Made by a program: the position numbers and the translations under genes. From Massilia timonae CCUG 45783 (lineage in GTDB: Bacteria > Pseudomonadota > Gammaproteobacteria > Burkholderiales > Burkholderiaceae_D), in the NCBI RefSeq assembly GCF_000315425.1, contig NZ_JH992922.1, positions 1,731,086 to 1,795,085 on the forward strand: a stretch of DNA of 64,000 nucleotides, read 5' to 3'. Below are positions 7,968 through 15,411 of this stretch, piece after piece. A model generated the notes under the pieces. It was not told the DNA's origin and searched no databases. It saw only the letters and a program-made list of their open reading frames with translations. Within the stretch, counting starts at the first letter, position 1; each line of letters begins with the position of its first letter.

Positions 7968-9671
7968 TTGCAAGCCAACACCCTGACGCTGCATGCCCTC
8001 ATGCTCGCCAGCCTGGCGACGGTATCCGTCGCTCACGCCGCCTCCGCGCCGCAAGTCACCGCCGGCCGCACCATCTTCCAGAACAACTGCGCCAGCTGCC
8101 ACACGGTCGATGCGAAGCTGTCGCCGCTGGCCGGTCCCGGCATGTTCGGCGTCGTCGGCCGCAAGGCTGCCGGCATCCCAGGCTTCGGCTATTCGGGCGC
8201 GCTGGCCAAGGCCGGCGCCGCGGGCCTGGTCTGGACCCGTGAAGAACTCGACGTGTTCCTGCTCGACCCGGCCAAGCGCGTGCCCGGCACCACGATGCCG
8301 GTCGGCGTGCCGGACCAGAAGATGCGCACCGCGCTGATCGACTACCTGGCCAGCCTGCAAGGCCCTGCTACCGCCGCCGCGCCGGCCGCAGCCGCCAGGC
8401 CGGCGGACCGCGCCGGTTCCTGGGACGACACCCAGCCAGGCAAGGTCTTCCACATCAAGCCGGGCGACCTGGCCAAGCCGTTCGCCACCGAGAGCGCCGG
8501 CAACAGCCCGCGCGTGCAGGCGCGTCCGAACGGCACGCTGCCGATCGTGATGCCGGGCTTCGAGGTGAGCGTGTTCGCCCAGGATGCCGACAAGCCGCGC
8601 GTCGCTCTGCGCGCACCGAACGGCGACGTGTTCCTGGCCGCGACCGGCGCCGGTGAAGTCAAAGTGCTGCGCTCGAAGAACGGCGACAAGGCCGATACCG
8701 CCGCAGTGTTCGCCAGCGGCCTGTCGCGTCCTTACGGCATGGCGTTCTGGCCTTCCGGCGCCAACCCGCAATACCTGTACGTGGCGGGCGTCAATTCGGT
8801 GGTGCGCATCCCCTACCGCAACGGCGACCTGAAGGCGCGCGGGCAAGCCGAGGTGGTGATCCCCGAGCTGTCCGAGACCAGCGGCGGCCACACCACCCGC
8901 ACCCTGGTGTTCTCGAAGGACGACAAGACGATGCTGCTGTCGATCGGCTCGGCCACCAACGTCGCCAGCGACATCGGTCCAAAGCCGCCGCTGCCGCTCG
9001 CCGAGTGGGAGAAAAAGCACGGCGTAGGCAGCGCCTGGGGCGTCGAGACCGACCGCGCCACCGTGATGGCCTTCGACCCGGACGGCAAGAACCGCCGCAC
9101 CTATGCGACTGGGCTGCGCAACTGCGTCGGCCTGCTGGTGTATCCGGCCACCGGCGACGTGATGTGCAATGTGAACGAGCGCGACGCGCTGGGCGACAAC
9201 CTGCCGCCGGACTATCTGACGCGTGTGAAGCAGGGCGGTTTCTACGGCTGGCCGTGGTACTACATCGGCGACAACGAAGACCCGCGCCTGAAAGGCATCC
9301 GCCCCGACCTGAAGGGCAAGACGATCACCCCGGACGTGCTGCTGCAGGCCCACTCGGCGCCGCTGGGCATGGTGGTGTATCACGCGCCGAAGGGCGCCAA
9401 GCACGCTTTCCCGAAGGAGTACGAGGGTGAGGTCTTCGTCGCGCTGCACGGCTCCTGGAACCGCGGCGTGCGCACCGGCTACAAGGTGGCGCGCGTGTTC
9501 ATGAAGGATGGCGTGCCGACCGGGCAGTACCAGGACTTCATGAGCGGCATGGTGATCAGCGACCGCGACGTCTGGGGCCGTCCTGCCGCGGTCGAAGTCG
9601 CGGCCGACGGCGCCTTGCTGGTGGTGGACGACGCCGGCGGCACGGTGTGGCGCATCGTGCCCAAACGCTAG
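7968..9671 (+). CDS. Fusion: cytochrome c domain plus sorbosone/glucose dehydrogenase-like beta-propeller
   Basis: 567 residues from a TTG start, chosen because AGGAGA stands about 5 bp upstream and the first 24 residues form a signal peptide (cleavage near AHA-AS). A class I cytochrome c domain follows, with heme motif CASCH (41-45) and a probable axial Met in TTMPVG (M110). A Pro/Ala linker leads to a large domain (about 190-565) of the PQQ-dependent sugar/sorbosone dehydrogenase type, with propeller segments such as RPYGMAFWPSG and YGWPWYYIGDNEDP. It is probably a periplasmic dehydrogenase of sugars or other alcohols passing electrons to its own heme. Substrate and PQQ use are inferred. 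A TATGAT element at 7930-7935 may be its -10. Confidence 0.8.
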   Translation: MQANTLTLHALMLASLATVSVAHAASAPQVTAGRTIFQNNCASCHTVDAKLSPLAGPGMFGVVGRKAAGIPGFGYSGALAKAGAAGLVWTREELDVFLLDPAKRVPGTTMPVGVPDQKMRTALIDYLASLQGPATAAAPAAAARPADRAGSWDDTQPGKVFHIKPGDLAKPFATESAGNSPRVQARPNGTLPIVMPGFEVSVFAQDADKPRVALRAPNGDVFLAATGAGEVKVLRSKNGDKADTAAVFASGLSRPYGMAFWPSGANPQYLYVAGVNSVVRIPYRNGDLKARGQAEVVIPELSETSGGHTTRTLVFSKDDKTMLLSIGSATNVASDIGPKPPLPLAEWEKKHGVGSAWGVETDRATVMAFDPDGKNRRTYATGLRNCVGLLVYPATGDVMCNVNERDALGDNLPPDYLTRVKQGGFYGWPWYYIGDNEDPRLKGIRPDLKGKTITPDVLLQAHSAPLGMVVYHAPKGAKHAFPKEYEGEVFVALHGSWNRGVRTGYKVARVFMKDGVPTGQYQDFMSGMVISDRDVWGRPAAVEVAADGALLVVDDAGGTVWRIVPKR

Positions 9672-9697
9672 ATCGGCGCCAGGGCTTGCGCTAAGAT

Positions 9698-9729
9698 GGA
9701 ATCGACGCGGCGGCCGCCGCGTCGATTCC
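9698..9729. repeat. 32-bp perfect palindrome
   Basis: A 16+16 bp perfect inverted repeat without spacer, beginning GGAATCGACGCGG and centred on CGGCCG. It lies 26 bp after the dehydrogenase stop and 26 bp before the next gene. No U-tract follows on either strand, so it is not a classical terminator; it could be a rho-assisted stop, mRNA 3-prime barrier or dimeric operator. Confidence 0.6.
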
Positions 9730-9755
9730 TGAATACCTACGATCCGGAGCAGCGC

Positions 9756-10160
9756 ATGCGACACCCCGGTAGTTTGCTGGCAGTATTCCTTGCCGTCACC
9801 CACGGCGCCTGCGCCGCCAGTCAAGCGGAGCCCGTCCGGCTGCCGATGGCCCCGGCCATGCATGCGGAGCGCATGCCCCGCGACGCAGCCTGCGCCGGCC
9901 TGATCGAACGCGCCTTGGCGCGCGACGCCGAGGGCGGTTTCAAGCTGGCCGGCATGCTCATCACGAACACCGATCCGAAGCCGGGCCACTCAACGGGGGC
10001 GCTGCGTCCCACCGGCAGCCATCCGGCCGACATCCCGACCCGGCAACTGGACGGCACCTTCCGCGCGCTGTTCGTCAACTGCGAAACGCGCCAGGCTTAT
10101 GTTTCAAAGCGTGGCGCGGTCATCGACATCACTTACTGGTACGGGCCGTTCGGCCTGTGA
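9756..10160 (+). CDS. Small secreted protein of unknown function
   Basis: 134 residues from the ATG at 9756, preceded by GGAG. The first ~20 residues (MRHPGSLLAVFLAVTHGACA) form a signal peptide. The mature part has two cysteines (in DAACAG and VNCETRQ) that could form a disulfide, a Pro/Met-rich stretch and a C-terminus ending ITYWYGPFGL. I do not recognise a family. A longer frame starts at 9696 but would encode the palindrome and bury the signal sequence, so it is rejected. The gene follows the cytochrome-dehydrogenase fusion and may be cotranscribed or separated from it by the palindrome. Confidence 0.6.
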   Translation: MRHPGSLLAVFLAVTHGACAASQAEPVRLPMAPAMHAERMPRDAACAGLIERALARDAEGGFKLAGMLITNTDPKPGHSTGALRPTGSHPADIPTRQLDGTFRALFVNCETRQAYVSKRGAVIDITYWYGPFGL

Positions 10161-10164
10161 ACCT

Positions 10165-10593
10165 TCACGCCGCCAGCGGCGCGGCCTTGCGGCCGGTGGC
10201 CGCGTCCAGGCTCCATGCGCCGGCGCCGAAGGCCACCACCTGCAACAGGCCGCCGGCCATCGCGACGTTTTTCAACAGGTGGATCAGCTGGTTCTGGTCG
10301 CCGATCGCGTTATGGAACACAAAGGCCGTCACCAGCGAGAACGCCGCCAGGCCGGCCGCGACGAGGCGGGTCTGGTAGCCGAGGGCGAGCAGGGCGCCGC
10401 CGCCGATCTCGACGGCGATCGCGCCGACCAGGGCGAGCGAGGCGAAAGGCAGCCCGACCGACTGGATGTAACCCAGGGTCGCCTCCGGCGCCAGCGCCTT
10501 GCCGACGCCGCTGAAGACGAAGATCGTGGCCATCAGGATGCGGCCGATGGCGGGGATGATGGACTGGCTGGTCTGGGTGGCGTTGGCGGTCAT
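10165..10593 (-). CDS. DoxX family membrane protein
   Basis: 142 residues with four predicted hydrophobic segments, starting PAIGRILMATIFVFSGVGK, the hallmark N-terminus of the DoxX/DoxD family. A ribosome site AAGGAA precedes the ATG. Family members are inner-membrane proteins linked to thiol or redox stress or to quinone metabolism, but no reaction can be assigned. The gene is divergent from a LysR regulator 132 bp away, a common pairing in which the regulator controls the DoxX gene. Confidence 0.85.
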   Translation of the reverse strand: MTANATQTSQSIIPAIGRILMATIFVFSGVGKALAPEATLGYIQSVGLPFASLALVGAIAVEIGGGALLALGYQTRLVAAGLAAFSLVTAFVFHNAIGDQNQLIHLLKNVAMAGGLLQVVAFGAGAWSLDAATGRKAAPLAA

Positions 10594-10667
10594 GGTCGTT
10601 CCTTTCGAATGGTTGTCGTGGTTGACGCCAGCTCGTGTGCGGCGTCCATGAACAACATCTTAGGCGT

Positions 10668-10696
10668 GCTTGATCGATCCAAGAAGCCTATATAAT
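10668..10696 (+). promoter_or_regulatory. Putative promoter of the LysR gene
   Basis: A perfect -10 TATAAT (10691-10696) lies 30 bp upstream of the LysR start. The -35 is weak: TTGATC at 10670 gives only a 15-bp spacer, and the GCTTGA register gives 17. The region between the divergent genes would also hold LysR binding sites. Confidence 0.5.
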
Positions 10697-10725
10697 TCGA
10701 TATCAACTGTCGATGGAGTAGATGG

Positions 10726-11619
10726 ATGCTCGACGGAATGTCCATGGACCAGCTGCGCACCTTTATCGCCGCAGCCGACGAGGGCAGCTTTTCCGCCGCC
10801 GGCCGCAAGCTGCGGCGCGCGCAATCGGTGGTGAGCCACACGCTGGCCAATCTCGAGTCGCAGGTGGGCTTCGCGCTGTTCGACCGCTCGGGCCGTTATC
10901 CGCAACTGACCGAGGCCGGCCGCGCCTTGCTGGCCGAGGCGCGCCACGCGGCCGACGGCATGGATGCGTTCAAGGCGCGGGCGCGCGCGCTGGCCGGCGG
11001 CCTGGAGCCGGAGCTATCAGTGGCGGTCGACGTGATGTATCCGATCGTGAAGCTCACCGAGGCGGTGCAGGCCTTCCACCGCGAGTTTCCATCGACGCCG
11101 CTGCGCCTGTACGTCGAGGCGCTCGGCGCCGTGGTGCAGCCGCTGCTCGATGAGCAGTGCCGCATCGCGGTGATCGGTTCGTTTCCGGACGTGCCGGCCG
11201 CCTGCGCTTCGGAATATTTGCTCGGCGTGCAGGCGGCGACGGTGGTTGCGCCCGGCCATCCGCTGGCGCGCATCGAAGGCACGGTGATGCGGGCGCAGGC
11301 GGGGCGCCACGTGCAGCTGGTGCTGACCGACCGCTCGAGCCTGACCCGTGGCCGCGACTTCGGCGTGCTGTCGCCGCGCGTGTGGCGCCTGGCCGATCTC
11401 GGCGCCAAGCACGCCTTCCTGCGCGCCGGCCTGGGCTGGGGCAATATGCCGCTGCATATGGTCGAGCAAGACCTGGCGAGCGGCGCGCTGGTGCGCATCG
11501 AACTCGAGACGCATCCGGTGCTCGGGTCGGGCTTTTCGATGCACGCGATCTTCATGAAGGACCACCCGCCGGGACCGGCGGGGCGCTGGTTCATCGAACG
11601 CCTGAAATCCGGCGGTTGA
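10726..11619 (+). CDS. LysR family transcriptional regulator
   Basis: 297 residues. The N-terminal winged helix-turn-helix (about 6-65: LRTFIAAADEGSFSAAGRKL, then QSVVSHTLANLESQVGFALF) is classical LysR. The effector-binding part (about 95-290) has the two-lobed pattern, with a typical C-terminal LGWGNMPLHMVEQDL. The ATG has GGAG about 7 bp upstream; an ATG five codons later is an alternative. Divergence from the DoxX gene suggests that gene as its target, with autoregulation. The effector is unknown. Confidence 0.88.
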   Translation: MLDGMSMDQLRTFIAAADEGSFSAAGRKLRRAQSVVSHTLANLESQVGFALFDRSGRYPQLTEAGRALLAEARHAADGMDAFKARARALAGGLEPELSVAVDVMYPIVKLTEAVQAFHREFPSTPLRLYVEALGAVVQPLLDEQCRIAVIGSFPDVPAACASEYLLGVQAATVVAPGHPLARIEGTVMRAQAGRHVQLVLTDRSSLTRGRDFGVLSPRVWRLADLGAKHAFLRAGLGWGNMPLHMVEQDLASGALVRIELETHPVLGSGFSMHAIFMKDHPPGPAGRWFIERLKSGG

Positions 11620-12012
11620 CGGCGAACGCGCAGTCGCTGGCGCGTCGACCGCGGAGCAAATGGTGTGGCATGGAAGATCATTTCGAACGGCGCAATTGGG
11701 TGCGGAGTATGCGTTCTCGCGTGCAGCGAGACTTACTCGGATGACGTTGATTCAGATGCATTGGCGCGTTGGCGGGCGCTTTGCGGTCATGCGGCGCTGG
11801 AAACAGGAATATGACCCGCTGGCGGAGGCAAGATGCCGGCGTGATTCCCGCTTATCGATCAGTTGAAATGCGATAGGTAAAGGCTGCAGCGCATGTCAGG
11901 CATGTCGCTGATTGGCGCGCGGATGCGCAATTCAACGTCCAAATCGCGCGACTTTTTTTGCGATTCACGGTTGCGCGCTCACAAAGAATGCGCGTACTTT
12001 ACGTGATTGAAT
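11620..12012. other. Intergenic DNA without recognised gene
   Basis: About 390 bp after the LysR gene. Several short frames exist but lack ribosome sites, family resemblance and typical codon use. I see no clear terminator; a weak AATCGC/GCGATT pair encloses a T-run near 11942-11965. Composition becomes AT-richer towards 11950, where the next promoter begins. Confidence 0.5.
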
Positions 12013-12040
12013 TTGTCAAATCGAGAAGATGTGATATTGT
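12013..12040 (+). promoter_or_regulatory. Promoter of candidate small RNA/leader
   Basis: TTGTCA (12013-12018) and TATTGT (12035-12040) are separated by 16 bp. An overlapping TGTGATATT gives an extended -10 alternative. Transcription would start near 12047. No protein gene follows before a strong terminator, so the product would be a short RNA. Confidence 0.5.
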
Positions 12041-12046
12041 CGCGGG

Positions 12047-12165
12047 CATCGGGCAAAATCGATCGAATAATAGGACGCTGAACCAAACAGTATGCACGGA
12101 AGCGAAGCGAAAAGAACAAGCCGGCTTGTCTGACCAATTGCTCAGGCAAGGCGGCTTTTTCTTTT
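12047..12165 (+). ncRNA. Candidate small RNA or transcription attenuator
   Basis: About 119 nt lie between a sigma-70-like promoter and a strong intrinsic terminator, with no protein gene between them. The body is A-rich and probably single-stranded, then ends in the terminator hairpin. A 13-codon frame (ATG 12092, stop 12131-12133) ends exactly at the end of the 5-prime arm of the terminator stem. This would suit an attenuator with leader peptide, but the nearest ribosome-site-like AGGA is about 16 bp upstream, which is poor. If it attenuates anything, the target is the H1-like gene at 12382. Confidence 0.4.
12118..12165 (+). terminator. Strong intrinsic terminator of candidate small RNA
   Basis: A 16-bp stem (12118-12133 with 12142-12157) has one G-G mismatch and one G-U pair, an 8-nt loop CCAATTGC and a U-rich tail TTTCTTTTC. 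There is no gene directly upstream on this strand, which is why it suggests a non-coding transcript. Confidence 0.75.
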
Positions 12166-12218
12166 CGCACCCGCAAGGGTAGCGATGTGAAACGCTGGAA
12201 CGGTGACCTGTCGACGTT

Positions 12219-12332
12219 GGCTGAAGCGCTGCAACTGTGAGGAGTTGCAGCAGTTCAGCCGGTGCCGGATTCATTGGCCTAAATCGACGCTTGCTTTGGT
12301 CCGATGAATAATTCGCCGGGTTTGATCCGGCG
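12219..12332 (+). promoter_or_regulatory. Hairpin elements in the leader of the H1-like gene
   Basis: Hairpin A (12219-12260) pairs GGCTGAA with TTCAGCC and GCTGCAAC with GTTGCAGC, separated by a 2x2 internal loop; its 8-nt loop TGTGAGGA exposes AGGA, a possible CsrA/RsmA-type site. Hairpin B (12314-12332) pairs CGCCGG with CCGGCG and is followed by GGTTTTAAACC. Both lie between the small-RNA terminator and the H1-like gene. Regulatory roles are inferred. Confidence 0.4.
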
Positions 12333-12381
12333 GGTTTTAAACCTTGAGCGTATTTCTCATCGCAGATGAAGGAGAACAAGA

Positions 12382-13731
12382 ATGGCAACCGCTAAGAAAC
12401 CAGCAGCAAAGGCAGCAGCAAAGAGCGCGCCTTCGTCCACGACGAAGTCGAACGCAAAGGCTGCAGCAGAGAAACCAGTCGCAAAGAAAGCCGCGACCAA
12501 GACCACCACCACCACCACCAAGGCAGCCGCCAAGCCGGCAGCCAAGGCCGTGAGCAAGCCGGCGGCGAAAACCGCTGCTAAACCTGTTGCAAAGAAAGCT
12601 ACTGCAACCAAGACCGCCGCGACCAAAACCGCTGCTACCAAGGCAACGGCCAAAACCGCGACCAAATCGGCAGCCAAGCCGGCAGCAAAGCCTGCAGTGA
12701 AGAAAGCCGCTGCAAAACCGGCAGCCAAGTCGGCAACTAAGCCAGCAGCGAAGAAAGCCGCTGCTAAACCGGCAGCCAAGCCGGCAGCGAAGAAAGCCGC
12801 CGCTAAACCGGCAGCCAAGCCGGCAGCAAAGAAAGCCGCCGCTAAACCAGCAGCAAAATCGGCAGCTAAGTCGGCCACCAAGTCGGCCACCAAGCCGGCA
12901 GCAAAGAAAGCCGCCGCTAAACCAGCAGCCAAGCCGGCAGCGAAAAAGGCCGCCGCTAAACCAGCCGCCAAGTCGACCGCTAAAACCGCGACCAAAGCCG
13001 CCGCTAAACCTGCAGCCAAAAAAGCGACTGCAAGCAAGGCCGCCGCTAAACCGGTAGCAAAGAAAGCGACCGCCACCAAGGCAGCCGCCAAACCGGCAGC
13101 GAAAAAAGCGACCGCGACCAAAACCGCCGCCAAACCGGCAGCGAAGAAAGCGACCGCAAGCAAAACCGCCGCCAAACCGGCAGCAAAGAAAGCGACCGCC
13201 ACCAAAACCGCCGCCAAACCGGTAGCGAAGAAAGCGACCGCGACCAAAACCGCCGCCAAACCGGCAGCGAAAAAAGCGACCGCCACCAAAACCGCCGCAA
13301 AACCAGCAGTGAAGAAAGCGTCGCCCGCAGCAAAAAAAGCCTCGCCGGCCGCTAATAAAGCTGCGCCGGCTGCAACCAAGGCTGCTCCAGCCGCCAAAAA
13401 AGCTGCTCCAGTGAAAGCTGCAGCAACCAAGACCGTTGCCGCCAAGCCAGAAGCCAAGCCAGCAGCAGTGGCCAAGGCCGACGCCAAGCCGGAAGCCAAA
13501 GTCGACACCAAGGCCGATACCAAGCCGGAAGTGAAGACCGACGCCAAGGCCGAAGCCAAGCCGGAAGCGAAAAAACCGGCCGCCAAGAAACCGGCGGCCA
13601 AGCCGGCAGCGACCACCGCCGCGCAACCGGCAGCCGCACCAAGCGCCGTTCCGGCAGCGCCAAGCGCCGCTCCTGCGAAGACCGTGCTGGCGCCGACCGC
13701 ATGGCCGTTCCCGACCAGCAGCCGTCCTTAA
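12382..13731 (+). CDS. Histone H1-like Ala/Lys/Pro-rich nucleoid protein (AlgP/HctB-like)
   Basis: 449 residues, almost entirely Ala, Lys, Pro and Thr. Variable KPAAKKAAAKPAA-like blocks come first, then seven exact-length 14-residue repeats of KKATATKTAAKPAA type (DNA 13018-13311), then an acidic-modified tail with KPEAK and DTK units. It ends LAPTAWPFPTSSRP. The composition matches bacterial linker-histone-like proteins that bind DNA non-specifically and compact the nucleoid; AlgP of Pseudomonas is similar. Start ATG follows AAGGAG. The gene stands alone between two terminators. The number of repeats probably varies between strains. Long open frames on the opposite strand here are composition artefacts. 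Confidence 0.85.
   Translation: MATAKKPAAKAAAKSAPSSTTKSNAKAAAEKPVAKKAATKTTTTTTKAAAKPAAKAVSKPAAKTAAKPVAKKATATKTAATKTAATKATAKTATKSAAKPAAKPAVKKAAAKPAAKSATKPAAKKAAAKPAAKPAAKKAAAKPAAKPAAKKAAAKPAAKSAAKSATKSATKPAAKKAAAKPAAKPAAKKAAAKPAAKSTAKTATKAAAKPAAKKATASKAAAKPVAKKATATKAAAKPAAKKATATKTAAKPAAKKATASKTAAKPAAKKATATKTAAKPVAKKATATKTAAKPAAKKATATKTAAKPAVKKASPAAKKASPAANKAAPAATKAAPAAKKAAPVKAAATKTVAAKPEAKPAAVAKADAKPEAKVDTKADTKPEVKTDAKAEAKPEAKKPAAKKPAAKPAATTAAQPAAAPSAVPAAPSAAPAKTVLAPTAWPFPTSSRP
13018..13311 (+). repeat. Seven tandem 42-bp repeats within the H1-like gene
   Basis: Seven consecutive in-frame units of exactly 42 bp (14 codons) encode KKATAxKxAAKPxx. Units differ by a few substitutions (S/T at position 6, A/T at 8, A/V at the end), which suggests expansion followed by drift. 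Slippage or recombination would change copy number without shifting frame. Confidence 0.85.
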
Positions 13732-13800
13732 TACCGGACCTCGCCCGACCTGCTGCGCGCCATGTGCGCATGGCAAGTCGGGGCTGCTTCAGGCACAATG

Positions 13801-13835
13801 CCGCTGTGTGATTGTTCGCACAGCGGTTTTTTTTT
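13801..13835 (+). terminator. Intrinsic terminator after the H1-like gene
   Basis: CCGCTGTG (13801-13808) pairs with CACAGCGG (13819-13826) and is followed directly by nine T residues (13827-13835). The yggT ribosome site GAGGAGA begins at the next base. Confidence 0.85.
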
Positions 13836-13846
13836 GAGGAGAGTCC

Positions 13847-14374
13847 GTGCTGTCCATTCTTCAGTTTATCGTCGATATCATCGCAGGCTTGGTGGGTGGA
13901 GTGCTGCTGCTGCGCTTCTGGACGAACGCCATCCGCGTGCGCTTGCCCGACCAGATCCGCCAGTTCGTGCACACCATCACCGACTGGCTGGTGATGCCGC
14001 TGCGGCGCGTGGTGCCGGGCACCCGGGGCTACGACTGGGCGAGCCTGATCGGCGCCTTCCTGGTGGTGCTGGTGGCCAGCACGCTCCTGCTGCTGCAGGG
14101 CGGCAGCGGCGAGATGGTGCTGCTGTATGCGCTGCACCGCTTCCTGAACTGGATCCTGTACGGCTTCATGGCGCTCCTGATCATCGAGGCGATCTTCAGC
14201 TGGGTGAACCCGAACGCGCCGCTGGCGCCGTTCGTGCACGCCCTGAACCAGCCGCTGCTGCGCCCGATCCGGCGCGTGGTCCCGCCGATCGGCGGCATCG
14301 ACCTGTCGGTGCTGGTGGCGCTGGTGCTGATCCAGATCCTGCTGTTCCTGCTGAGGCAGGTGTTCGGCTTCTGA
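13847..14374 (+). CDS. YggT family integral membrane protein
   Basis: 175 residues from GTG 13847, with GAGGAGA (13836-13842) upstream. It shows the two-repeat YggT architecture: two hydrophobic segments, a charged loop with the signature PLRRVVPGTRGYDWASL, then two more, with the related second signature PLLRPIRRVVPPIGGIDLS. YggT proteins are small membrane proteins linked in various bacteria to osmotic tolerance, photosystem assembly or cell division; the molecular role here is unknown. The ribosome site abuts the T-tract of the preceding terminator, so expression needs read-through or a promoter within or just before that hairpin. Another terminator follows. Confidence 0.88.
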   Translation: MLSILQFIVDIIAGLVGGVLLLRFWTNAIRVRLPDQIRQFVHTITDWLVMPLRRVVPGTRGYDWASLIGAFLVVLVASTLLLLQGGSGEMVLLYALHRFLNWILYGFMALLIIEAIFSWVNPNAPLAPFVHALNQPLLRPIRRVVPPIGGIDLSVLVALVLIQILLFLLRQVFGF

Positions 14375-14407
14375 GCGCCGCCGCTGCGCTCCAGACGAGC
14401 TGGAAAC

Positions 14408-14438
14408 AAAATGGCCTTGCATCGCAAGGCCATTTTTT
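14408..14438. terminator. Bidirectional terminator between yggT and PfkB kinase gene
   Basis: AAAATGGCCTTGC (14408-14420) pairs perfectly with GCAAGGCCATTTT (14424-14436) around a 3-nt loop; T and A tracts on the two sides serve both strands. It separates convergent yggT and the kinase gene. Confidence 0.88.
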
Positions 14439-14459
14439 ATCCGGTGACGCCAGGCGTCA

Positions 14460-15401
14460 TCAGCGGAAGGTGAAGCCGAAGGCGGCCTCGAACTGCTGGT
14501 CGAACTCTTGCGGCGTGAAGCTGTGGTTCTGGCCGCCCTGGGAGGCGATCTTGATCGCGCCCAGCAGGCTGGCGATGCGGCCGCTGGTCGGCCAGTCCAG
14601 GCCATTGGTGATCCCGAACAGCAGGCCGGCGCGGTAGGCGTCGCCGCAGCCGGTGGGGTCGACCACGTTCGCCGCCTGCACCGCCGGGATGCGATGGTGC
14701 TCGCCGCCGGCGTAGATGTCGGAACCTTCGGCGCCGCGCGTGATGATCAGCGCATCCAGGCGCGCCGCGATGTCGGCCTGGCTCAAGCCGGTGCGGTCCA
14801 TCACCATCTCGAATTCGTAGTCGTTGCACGCCAGGTAGCTGGCCTGGCCGATGAAGGTGATCAGCTCGTCGCCCGAGAACATCGGCAGCTGCTGGCCCGG
14901 ATCGAACATGAACGGCACCTTCAGCTCGGCGCAGTCGCGCGCATGCTTGATCATGCCGTCGCGGCCGTCCGGCGAAATGATCGCCACCGCCAGCGGGCCC
15001 TGGTCGGCCACGTTGTTCTCGTGCGAGAACTGCATGGCGCCCGGGTGGAAGGCGTTGATCTGGTTGTTGTCCTCGTCGGCGGTGACGAAGCATTGCGCGG
15101 TGTACGCGTCGGCGATGGTGCGGATGCCGCGCGTCTGCAGTCCTTGCGCTTCCATGCGCTTGAGGTAGTCGCCGCCGTCCTGGCCCAGGGTGCCCATGAT
15201 CAGCGGTTCGCCGCCCAGCAGCTTGAGGTTGTAGGCGATATTGGCCGAGCAGCCGCCGTACTCGGTGCGCAGGGTCGGCACCAGGAACGACACGTTCACG
15301 CGGTGCAGCTGGTCGGCCAGCAGGGTGTCGCCGAAGCGGCCGTGGTATTGCATGATCTTGTCGAATGCGAGCGAGCCGCAGATCAGGGCGGTTTTGGTCA
15401 T
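14460..15401 (-). CDS. PfkB family carbohydrate/nucleoside kinase
   Basis: 313 residues. The family N-terminal glycine region (TEYGGCSANIAYNLKLLGG) and the C-terminal PfkB signature NVVDPTGCGDAYRAG (about 244-257) with the catalytic Asp are present. The signature has GCGD where GAGD is usual. The overall pattern, including LACNDYEFEMV, resembles the subgroup annotated as carbohydrate or adenosine kinase; ATP-dependent phosphorylation of a sugar or nucleoside is expected, the substrate is unknown. It is the last gene of the minus-strand run that includes accBC and prmA, 10 bp after the zinc-ribbon gene, and ends at a terminator. Confidence 0.82.
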   Translation of the reverse strand: MTKTALICGSLAFDKIMQYHGRFGDTLLADQLHRVNVSFLVPTLRTEYGGCSANIAYNLKLLGGEPLIMGTLGQDGGDYLKRMEAQGLQTRGIRTIADAYTAQCFVTADEDNNQINAFHPGAMQFSHENNVADQGPLAVAIISPDGRDGMIKHARDCAELKVPFMFDPGQQLPMFSGDELITFIGQASYLACNDYEFEMVMDRTGLSQADIAARLDALIITRGAEGSDIYAGGEHHRIPAVQAANVVDPTGCGDAYRAGLLFGITNGLDWPTSGRIASLLGAIKIASQGGQNHSFTPQEFDQQFEAAFGFTFR

Positions 15402-15411
15402 GGTTCAGCCT

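Noticed and set aside
9696..9755. Upstream start for the small secreted protein
   Set aside because: It would encode the 32-bp palindrome and hide the signal peptide; ATG 9756 has GGAG upstream.
11660..12182. Short open frames of 65-75 codons
   Set aside because: No ribosome sites, no homology I recognise, and they cross the promoter-terminator unit at 12013-12165.
12690..13340. Possible CRISPR-like repeat array
   Set aside because: Repeats are contiguous coding units of 14 codons without spacers, inside one reading frame.
12337..13776. Gly/Cys/Arg-rich and Ala/Val-rich open frames opposite the H1-like gene
   Set aside because: They mirror the AAG/GCC repeats of the real gene, which alone has a ribosome site and a terminator.
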